A DNA stretch of 64,000 bases. Source: Pagrus major (lineage: Eukaryota; Chordata; Actinopteri; Spariformes; Sparidae). The DNA is taken from positions 38,534,664 to 38,598,663 of the forward strand of contig NC_133220.1 in the NCBI RefSeq assembly GCF_040436345.1, written 5' to 3'. The position numbers and the translations under genes were made by a program. The stretch's first letter is position 1, and the number at the start of each line of letters is the position of its first letter. The notes below the pieces were generated by a model, which made no database searches, was not told the origin of the DNA, and was given only the letters and a program-made list of their open reading frames with translations. This document shows positions 56,701 through 64,000 of this stretch, one piece after another.

Positions 56701-57313
56701 CTGGCTGGGCAAAGGAAGAAGAGCAGCTCACACAACAAGTGGCATGGCTCGCCACCACTCATAGGAGGATAACTACTTTAGGCCTCTGTGGAACATCTTT
56801 TAGGCGATGTATTTTGATGAGGGGTAGATCCACTTTGAGTTTTTGCTCATGACTACTGTTCTTAATCATTTATGTGATACTTAGTATGTCAGAAAGAAAG
56901 TCCAAAGACAGAGACTTGTTAACTGTTCAGGTATGAAATGAGGATGTTGAAAATGTTTTAAGTTATCAAATTTTCACATAAGCCTGTTAAAAGAGACACT
57001 TTAAAATGTTCCAATTTTTATGTTTATTGAGTATCAGTTGTGTTCACGGCAGAAAGTATTCTGGATGTTTATCAATGTTTCATACATGCCAGCACCTTAA
57101 TAATTAAAAGAAATATTTTATCATATTGTCAAGTGTTTCTAATTTCTGCCTACTCCACACAGGTAGCCTACAGTAAAATATTGAAATGTTTTTATTTGTT
57201 TGGGTTTTGATTTTGCTTTTTTTAAAATGCATGAAGCGAGAGAGAGAACAATATGAGGCAATGAAGGTTTTGGTAATAGTACCGGCAAGAATTTAAATCT
57301 ACTTTCACCCCTG
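53754..57313 (+). mobile_element. hAT-4, KIAA1586-like hAT
   Basis: Ends CAGGGGTGAAAGTAAGCCGG and, in reverse complement, CAGGGGTGAAAGTAGATTT. The perfect 8-bp duplication GTTGTAAC flanks it (53746-53753 and 57314-57321) and fits the Ac-type consensus nTnnnnAn. CGGTAC motifs recur near both ends. It carries one intact ORF. Confidence 0.95.
54566..56764 (+). CDS. hAT transposase, KIAA1586-like, intact 732 aa
   Basis: The open frame extends upstream to an ATG at 54278 (828 aa). MQRKITSLFKRKDRD at 54566 is the more likely start because it matches the usual basic N-terminus of the family; the upstream 96 residues look noncoding. Numbering from 54278: TTF-type finger around 165-250 (IWTKDQYEQF, C194, C197, H241/H243, H249); RNase H core ITVLADESTT (D354) and GFCSDGANVMLG (D425); CLNHRLELAV; C-terminal dimerisation block SASNADCERGFSTMNN (E762). 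The human KIAA1586 gene is a domesticated relative, so automated annotation may call this an E3 SUMO ligase-like protein. No SUMO ligase function is implied. Confidence 0.9.
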   Translation: MQRKITSLFKRKDRDTEDGLPPQKMRKSPSDEDFNQAEGQGEEEAQCQEKEAAVGSPEKSTDDDARPPAYPSIWTKDQYEQFKSKNEWLYAQHGKLGCTPCHDVKSLGLMASRGVSIASQWAEGKIAPFGNSRDVQLLSLRKKIHEHRNSQAHNEAVKILQTAKKDILQNMNATSQESAFESTARVFRTAYYVAKNNKPFTDFESLIELQQANSADLGRVLHSKTVCVDIIDHVSSQMKKELLRKIIENRCKITVLADESTTVGHKSTLIVFLKASVDGEMEPIAFPLDLIELDSLSAAHIKEQLMNCLLKSGFTTELLQEVFIGFCSDGANVMLGVKSGVGKLLQDDFPGIVLWHCLNHRLELAVDQALEATGGTKDFQAFLDSLYSLYSQSPKNMRELSECAHNLHITLRRIGRVFSVRWVASSYRAVTAVWHSYPALAQHFREASEDETRDSRERAKFKGLLSKLCSVNFLKSLAPMADVLTELKNLSEFLQNRKTTLPKAHEIMTMYVKCIESLTSYPGQHALEASQAEEEMKFKGEQLRVGKSPIIDSARFIQAVAESMKDRLFTTTANRAQASVTAIRKETYNRLLNQITVLNPDKWDHDNPRYGEDEVRALCHVLHLNEKEAHLGFIEYKASGGRSIPDKMRKLLVAVDTLSASNADCERGFSTMNNIITEYRSKLTARNAANLLFVSSVGPPCMQWDPMPYVKTWLGKGRRAAHTTSGMARHHS

Positions 57314-57321
57314 GTTGTAAC

Positions 57322-58823
57322 TAACTGGAGGGGAGTTGCTGACTTTTAAACCCTGTGTGGGAGTGTCCTTACAGAGTCATTAGGGCCACTTGTGGGTTGC
57401 TCGGACTAGGAAAGGCTAGGTGTGAATGGTTGTTACGCTGTCTAGGGAGGGAACTCAGTACTGCATTGTAGGTGGGTGATAAGTAGTGTCGTAGGCAACC
57501 TCCACTGTTCAAAGATGGTCATTCCAATACATTACAAAAAACACACTCAACTCAAATGACATATGGCCTATTTAATTCCAACATGGTTTAAAACACACAT
57601 GGTGTGACATTTTGAGAAAAGGTTAGGGCCGAATGTTTCTTAAAAGTGACGGTTCTCAGGCTTCCGGGCCAGTAATTAGTCTGTCGCTTGGAAAGCTAAA
57701 CAAATAATTATTCCCCACTCTGTGGTGTATAAACTTAAACAATCCTGCTGATTGGTTTTTCACAGTGACGGACTCATGGACAATAAAAGCACTTGCAGTG
57801 CTATTTTCCCAGAAACTTTCTTTTAACGCATTAAAAAGAATACATAAGCAGTGAGATTAAACAGCGTGAACTCAATGACAATATGCACACAGTCATCTCA
57901 GTCAACCCATAGCCATGATCAAGATTCTGAAAATAATATAATTTATCATTACATCTGTGTTCACCTGACTGTGTTCAGCCACTAGATGTTGGAACAACAG
58001 TTATGTCACTGTCAGTGACACCATTTCATGTGACGCCCACCAAGATTTCCGTGAGATCAAAAGCCTTTGTTTACTGTGTCTCTCTTCTTGTCTATCTGTC
58101 TTAACTGTTTATAATTTGATTTCTGAGTCTTTCATAGTCCCACTGGCACTTTACCTGAGCTAACTAGGCTTTTAACACTTGTTATGTTATTTTCTCAAAC
58201 TGAGCTTCTGTTACTGGGTAGTCTGTTTCTGCCTGGTTAGCTTTCCTCAACATAGCCTAGCTTACTGTTTTTGCCTTTAACCGCAGTTAACACAGCCTTG
58301 TTAAACAAGTGTTACGATGGATTGTGCTGACTGTTCTGCAGTTGCAGGGTGTCTCTATTAGAGAGACGTGTCTGTGAGTTAGAGCAGCTTCTCTCAGTTA
58401 AAACCACAGGCACTGCAGATATTGTCTCATTGGCAGCTGCTGTGGAGTTTGTTTCCCTGCTCAGCCGTGGTGTGGGAGGGGGCACAAGAGCGAGTCACCA
58501 GTTATGTGCTCTGGTCAGCAGTCACCCCTCCCGACTGCTAAATATTCTGTCCTTGCAAGCCCAGTTGTATGGTTTAATTGAAACCATGTTTGCCATAATA
58601 TTTGTCCAACTTCAAACATTCCTTGGTCAGAAACTTTGCTGGAAATACTTTTTTTCACTGAAAAATAGCTTAATTTAGTATACTGTGCAAAAAGACACTT
58701 ATTTCGCTCAGAGCCATAAGTGAGTTTTGACCAAAAATGACTTGAAACACAATTAAAACCATGTTTGCCATAATATTTATCCAACTTCAAACATTCCTTG
58801 GTAGGAAACTTACTGGGAAATAC
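57322..58823. other. Intergenic; possible degenerate TE exon
   Basis: No confident gene. A plus-strand frame at 58349-58678 begins MSLLERRVCELEQLL, a short coiled-coil-like segment of a kind I associate with repetitive fish ORFs, and then degenerates. A direct duplication lies at the end. Confidence 0.3.
58573..58823. repeat. Direct duplication of ~75 bp, spaced 184 bp
   Basis: TTAATTGAAACCATGTTTGC...CTTCAAACATTCCTTGG recurs as AATTAAAACCATGTTTGC...CTTCAAACATTCCTTGG. The second copy abuts the start of the Gypsy-3 LTR. Confidence 0.8.
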
Positions 58824-59357
58824 TGTTATGATTTGGACTTTGTGGTGGTTTGTGGTCTGTGTTTTGTGCTTTTTGTTTCAGAGGTGCTTGGTGAGGCTGG
58901 GCGTGGCTTTGTTGCTGGTCGGAGCTGTGCCGGTCCACACGCCTGCAGCACATTGAGTATAATCAGCACCTGCACTTATGGTGCCAGATTATTGTCATCA
59001 GCTCCAGTGGTACTTTATCGCACTCAGTACCTCTTGAGTTTATGTATTTTGAAAGTCTTCTCATGTTCACTCACCAGCACTTTAACCCTGCCTTCCTCCT
59101 CTTCCAGTGTGAACGGACCATACCTGAGAACCAGCTCCTCAACCACTTGCCACCCTACACAACCTCAACTGCCTGAGCCAGCCTCCTGTGTAAACCTTGA
59201 GTCTCCACCGGCACCACCCAGGGAGCCCTCGGCCTGCGCTTGAGCTCACCGTCTCATCCTACCAGCAAAATCAGTTTTGTGATCAATAAATTCACCTTTC
59301 AAGTCACTACCTGTTTGTCACTTTTGGGTCCACCTATTCCTCACTACAACCATTACA
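58824..59357 (+). repeat. 5' LTR of Gypsy-3
   Basis: Starts TGTTATGATTTGG and ends CAACCATTACA. AATAAA near 59285 suits the R region. TGGCAACATGG, a candidate primer site, starts 8 nt after it, as in the other two Gypsy elements. The end is inferred from that spacing and the gag ATG at 59373. Confidence 0.75.
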
Positions 59358-59372
59358 GAGTAATCTGGCAAC

Positions 59373-61076
59373 ATGGATCCAACTGACCCAAACTCCATCC
59401 ATCACGCTTCTCAACGCTCAAGGGATCCTCATTGGAAGACACAAAAACATGCTCCAAGATGTCACGACCTCCTTACAAGGACTCAGCTCCAGTGTCTCTC
59501 AACTCGACCAACTCACTACTCAGACAGCATCCTCCACCTCTTCCCCTCCTGCATCAGTAGCTCCATTCACACTGCCCTTTGTGTGGGTGTGAAAGTTTCA
59601 GATGCGGTGAGGGGTGAAATTTCGCTGTGGCTCTAATGCGCCTCTGGAGGGCCTCTGATAACTAAACAGATCCTTCACTCCAAAAAATAAAGAGAAATGT
59701 CCCGCAAAGCTACGTTCCAGGACCAAACAACAGTAACGTAGTAACTGGTAGTGTCTTTGGCAACTTATATGAGGAAAAAAATACCGCAGCCATACGTGGA
59801 GAAGTGTCTGTCATCCTGTCTGTCCTACCAACTCTTTGTCACATTTCTGCCCGAAAAACAGCATCTGTCCCCAGCAAAAAACTCTCACCAAGTGTTTGTC
59901 TCCTTCCACTATTGTGTTCTTATAGTTACTGTCTTGAAAAAAATCACCGCGACGGTCAGCCCTCCCGACCGAGACCTCAGTGAACTTTCCCCCACAAAAC
60001 AGCATCCCTCCCCGCAAGTAGGAGAGTCAGACAGCATCCTGTTTACTGATGGCGACTATGTAATTATGTAATTTAGAGCGAAAAACATAACTTTGTCACT
60101 TTCCAGGATGTATGGTGGGTCAGGATCTCAATCACAAAACATTACAACAGCATCCATATGATTATAAACAGTCAGGGGGTACATGTTTCGATTTACAGGA
60201 GGACACCGGGGGAAACACGTTGAAAAAAAACACACAGACGTCATCATCATGATGTGTACTGTCACGCCTCTTTTGGATCCGCAACGCCGGCTTGCTGTGG
60301 GAATTACACACTGGTGCGGCTTTATGCTGCTTGGTTCTGTGTGAACAAACATCGGCGGAGATATCTCCGATGCAGAGATAATGCAGGACTCGGTGTGAAA
60401 AGGGCTAGTGAGTAACCCACCTGCCTCTAGTTCTGCCCAATTTCCCCTCTCCCCTGCTAAAGAGCCTTTTGTTCCTCCTCCGGAGCATTTCTCCGGTGAG
60501 TAGCATTTCTCCTGCAGTAGATTTATTCTCCAGTGCTCTCATGTTTTCGACCTACAGCCCTCTAGTTATGCCCATGATAAAGCCTGCATATTTTATATCT
60601 TGAATCTGTAAAGAGGTAGAGCAGCTCAGTGGGGAGCCTGATTTCCACATTCTCCCGGCAGAGAGTGGGTGGAATGAGCGAGTGCTCGTCAACTTATTTT
60701 GGAAGGGGCCATCAGACAGTTTGCCTGACAGTTGCCAAACGAGATCCGCTTAGCACACTTGAGGGGCTAATTACTCTGGCTAATCGCATTGATAACCACC
60801 TCAGAGAGAGCGAATAACTACTAGCCGTAGGTCAGCTAACCCTATCTTTAGCCAACCTCCCTTCTCTCCCTGTGAATCTCACTCTGCTTCATGCCCCTCT
60901 CCCAATCTGGATACGCCCCCTGCTGCCCCGGAGGAGCCCATGCAACTGGAACGAGCACGCCTGACGCCTGAGGAGCGCCAATGCCATTTCCTAAAGAATC
61001 GCTGCATTTACTGTGGTCTGCCTGGACATTTCATGGCCAACTGCCCGTCCATGCCAAAAGATTGGGCTCGCCCATG
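59373..61076 (+). pseudogene. Gypsy-3 gag remnant
   Basis: Starts MDPTDPNS; after a frameshift, the expected LLNAQGILIGRHKNMLQDVT is readable in the next frame. It is interrupted by the 0.8-kb insert at 59584-60407 and resumes SNPPASSSAQFPLSPAKEPF. Part of the capsid core is deleted before FHILPAESGWNERVLVNLFW. Stops occur near 60750. The CCHC knuckle CIYCGLPGHFMANC is intact near 61005-61046. Confidence 0.8.
59584..60407. mobile_element. 824-bp insertion in Gypsy-3 gag
   Basis: Gag sequence CTGCCCTTTGTG resumes as AGTAACCCACCT after it, with GTG repeated on both sides (3-bp duplication). The right end, in reverse complement, reads TAGCCCTTTTCACACCG, like termini of fish MITEs; the left end matches poorly. 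No transposase. Superfamily not assigned. Confidence 0.55.
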
Positions 61077-61280
61077 AAAATGAGCACGTTGGTGAGCAAG
61101 ACCACTTCCTCCTCTAGCTCCCTTAATCGAGTCAACCTCTCTGCCTCCCTCCAGTGGTCATGTGAGTCCCTGCCCATCAAGGTGTTGGTAGATTCTGGTG
61201 CCGATGACAGCTTCATTGATTCTACCCTGGTCCAGCAAGCATCTATTCCTGTTGTGCCTCTCGACGATTCCAAGACCATC
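60981..61280 (+). pseudogene. Gypsy-3 pol start (protease), cut by insertion
   Basis: Overlaps the gag end in another frame, as in Gypsy-1. Protease motif VLVDSGADDSFIDSTLV. The frame is interrupted at DDSKTI by the 2.26-kb element. Confidence 0.8.
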
Positions 61281-63542
61281 CACACGAGGTCCTGGCTGCA
61301 GACCTCCACTGTGAGGTCGCTACCGCCGCAGGCTCCACTCTCAGGCCACCTCCACTGTCAGGACAGGAAATGCACGGGATACATTTCAAAATAAAATCGC
61401 GAATGCACTTCCGGTTGAATTGTTTTCCTCACAAATGCATTAATTAGTAAACAATATGACGTAAAATCTATCAATTCCTTGTCTATAGTATATATCGTTA
61501 TATCGTATTTATATAGTAAACTTTTTTGTTTGTCATTTTTGTTCTGTTTTCCTTTTATGTTGCGCATGAGCCCCAACGTGGGCATTTTGATTTATTCTGT
61601 CCAAATCTAGGACAAAAAGCCAGACCAAACACTACACTGTGTAATTTTACAACTTAGTCATTACGAAAAACAAACGGTGGGTGATATGACTCGGGGCTCA
61701 ATAGTCTATTTGTAGCCTACTACAAAGCTGAGGATCTTGAAAAGAGAAGGTCAAATAGTTGATAAATGAAAACAATGGAGGGCAGGAATAACATTGCTCA
61801 GTGCACAAATTGTCTTTTAAGTTATTACTCATATTCATAAGCCAACATCTCATGTCATTGGCCTATACATTTTATTGTGTACTATACAGTATATACAGTA
61901 CTGCACTGCCTTTACATTATCATTTAACTTTGACTTGATTGCACTGCACTTTTTCTATATATTTTTTCAATTTTTTTTCTGTTGTATTATTCTGTATTTT
62001 TATTCTTAACCACCTTAAATTTCATGTTTGGTTCTACGTCTATGCTAATTGTGTTCTTGTGCTGCTGGAACACCCAAGTACCACTAAATACTACACTTAC
62101 TCTTGATATCTACAGTATAATCCAAGTGAATTATTAAGTGATCAATGAGAAAAACATAAAAAACACACTAAGTCACAACATGATTAAATGTTCTGTAGCC
62201 CTTTATTCTTGAACACAAACTCACTCATCTGTGTGACATTCACAATAGGCCAAATAATTTCTTCCGTCCATTATGTCTTCGCAGAATTTCCACGTCCTCA
62301 GTATTGTAAAATGTGAACTTGAAGGACTCCAGGATTGCTTCCTTTTCATGCTCATCCACCTCTTCTTTCCACACCCTCCCATATTGCAGAGCAGCCTCAG
62401 CCTGTTTCTCCTCCCCCATGCACAAAACATCAGGCAGGTCCACTTTGGCAGACAACAGTTGTCTGTTGGCCTCAACCCACTCTGCTGCATGTCTGCAATT
62501 GTGAAGAATGCGATCTTCAGACGAGTCCTATGGAAAAGACAGAAAGAAAGATGTCTGTACCATAGCTGCTGCACCAACAGTATCTGACCAATAGATACTG
62601 TGAAAAATCATACCCCTTTCCACTGGTGTGTCCACATCGGCAGGTCTGACTGAGACCTCAGCCTGCTGCTCTTCTTCCTGAAAATATATAGATAAGCAAA
62701 ATTATCAGTTGTAATATTCAAAACACAAGCTCCAAAAAGAAGAAAAAGAAAAGATCCCATCAGTGCCCTCCTCTAATATGTCCACCTAGACATATTAGAG
62801 CGCTCAACAAATGTTAATTTTCCAATCATGCATTATCTAGACACTTTATTTTTCCTGCCACATTTTGATTCCACTTGTGCACTTAAATAGGTGATATCAC
62901 TAATTAGCTAGTCGACCTCTGGCAAAACATCATGGTGTGTTGCATCGTGTTGGTGGCTGTCTCACATATCACGTTTGTGAGTTCAGAAAGACACGTTTTC
63001 AACTTTGTGACGATGCCCAGCTAATGCAAGGAGAGTTTACAAAAATGTTTTATAACGTTACATACAAACAAATGCAAACAGTTACTTTACGTTATGCACT
63101 ATACAGTTAATAATCCCTGATAATTTACGGTGTTGATGCTAACCGCCATTGGTGAAAGTTAACTTTGACGTTATCTAACTTAGCTTCAAAACAACAACCC
63201 AAGCCGACATGTAACATTCAGTAATTTGCATCATTAATGACTTCTATAACGTTATTATTTTACGGCACCTATATTGACGAAGAACACAAGAAACCATGCA
63301 TTTACTTTCTGTGGATAATAAAAATCAGCAACTCACCACTACTCGGAACACATGCTCACTCGCTGGTCTCTCTCGAATGAAAAGGCAGGTGAAATCCAGA
63401 TTTAAATGTCCTCACTTCCCCCCTGCCCCCCCCCAAAAATAAAAAATGTCCTCACTTCCCGTCCTGACAGTGGAGGTGTTCTGACAGTGGAGCCTGCACC
63501 GGAAGCAACTTCACAGTGGAGGCCTGCAGCCAGGTGCCTCTC
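61281..63542 (-). mobile_element. 2.26-kb element with ~95-bp repeat-containing TIRs
   Basis: The left end (CCTGGCTGCAGACCTCCACT) and right end in reverse complement (CCTGGCTGCAGGCCTCCACT) stay alignable for about 95 bp. Within each TIR a motif like CTCCACTGTCAGG recurs three times. The perfect 8-bp AGACCATC flanks it (61273-61280 and 63543-63550), and removing it rejoins Gypsy-3 pol at SKTI/NALDG. No recognisable transposase. It holds a putative spliced minus-strand gene. MULE-like by TIR style, but P-element or hAT affinity cannot be excluded. Confidence 0.75.
62221..62677 (-). CDS. Putative two-exon gene inside the 61281-63542 element, unknown
   Basis: Exon A (62677-62614): EEEQQAEVSVRPADVDTPVE between TTTTCAG and GTATGA. 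Exon B starts near 62527 after CCATAG and has two open frames. The acidic one (DRILHNCRHAAEWVEANRQL, EEVDEHEKEAILESFKF) ends at 62240; the other reaches 62221. Exon phases fit neither frame perfectly, so the borders are provisional. No family recognised. Confidence 0.3.
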
Positions 63543-63550
63543 AGACCATC

Positions 63551-64000
63551 AATGCCCTAGACGGTAAGCTACTGGCTAAAGTCACCCAGCGCACTGTCCC
63601 AGTTACTCTCCTTATCTCTAGCAATCACAGCGAGCAAGTCAAAGTGTTTGTCATCTCCTCGCCTACTTCCCCTGTGGTTCTTGGTCTTCCCTGGCTCCAA
63701 CCCAGACATAGACTGGTCATCTGCCTCTATTGCCAGCTGGAGCATATTCTGCCATCCACACTGTCTCTGCTCTGCCATACCCACCTCCAGAACTCCAGCT
63801 TCACCTCCTCTGGACCGTCCTGACCTGTCTCTAGTGCCCACAGAATATCACAACCTCGCCCGGGTTTTTAGCAAGGAGCTAGCCCTCTCCCTTCCCCCAC
63901 ACAGACCCTACGATTGTGCCATCGAGCAACTTCCAGCCACCCTGCTGCCTTCTAGCCGTCTCTACAAACTGTCATGCCTGGAGAGGGAGGCCATGGAAAA
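63551..64000 (+). pseudogene. Gypsy-3 pol continuation (protease-RT linker), truncated by window
   Basis: Resumes [20 protein letters not shown] then VVLGLPWLQ, equivalent to [18 protein letters not shown] in Gypsy-1. Frame changes follow, but [18 protein letters not shown] sequence and [14 protein letters not shown] are still readable near the end. RT itself lies beyond the window. Confidence 0.8.

Larger units (their letters stand above)
58824..64000 (+). mobile_element. Gypsy-3, decayed LTR retrotransposon, truncated by window end
   Basis: A 5' LTR, primer site, gag and the start of pol are on the plus strand. Gag and pol are closest to Gypsy-1 ([54 protein letters not shown]). It is broken by frameshifts, an internal gag deletion and two insertions. 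The 3' half and 3' LTR lie beyond 64000. Confidence 0.85.

Overview
The window looks like repeat-rich genomic DNA from a teleost fish. The evidence is intron-containing coding sequence with GT/AG junctions, long microsatellites, and TE families typical of fish: Kolobok with a THAP finger, several hAT types, chromodomain Gypsy elements, an L2-like LINE and CACTG-ended EnSpm/CACTA elements. I found no convincing single-copy host gene. Almost every long reading frame belongs to a mobile element, and many elements are nested. All family names come from reading motifs; no database was searched.

Layout. 1-2388: a TTAA-flanked Kolobok-like element with a broken THAP exon. 2389-11631: a three-level nest, in which a short TIR element holds a chromodomain Gypsy (Gypsy-1, minus strand), whose 3' LTR holds an intact ZBED5-like hAT (hAT-1). 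Gypsy-1 pol also carries a 755-bp inverted duplication. 11731-23032: an exon-by-exon pseudogene of an EnSpm/CACTA-like transposase (plus strand), interrupted by a foldback element, by Gypsy-2 (apparently intact, with LTRs that look identical) and by an internally deleted hAT (hAT-2). 23033-29221: LTR-like sequence, a decayed L2-like LINE (minus) and an orphan EnSpm terminus. 30262-32442: an intact GTF2IRD2-like hAT (hAT-3).

32756-47354: the most interesting unit, a 14.6-kb interval bounded by CACTG...CAGTG. It carries two divergently oriented multi-exon genes: an EnSpm-like transposase (minus) and a gene resembling multicopy fish proteins auto-annotated as SAMD3-like (plus). About 370 bp separate their start codons. 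Both are now pseudogenes, and one exon of the SAMD3-like gene is split by two TE insertions with clean target duplications. 50202-53489: a probable Mutator-like element (MULE) whose termini are inverted arrays of a 16-bp repeat and which holds a fragment resembling the C-terminal part of MULE transposases. 53754-57313: an intact KIAA1586-like hAT (hAT-4). 58824-64000: a decayed Gypsy (Gypsy-3, plus) running off the window, split by an 0.8-kb insert and by a 2.26-kb element with roughly 95-bp TIRs and its own putative spliced gene.

The coding sequences do not form a host pathway. They are self-contained replication modules: transposases for the DNA elements, and gag/protease/RT/RNase H/integrase for the Gypsy elements. 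The elements with intact frames (hAT-1, hAT-3, hAT-4, Gypsy-2) are the youngest-looking layers.
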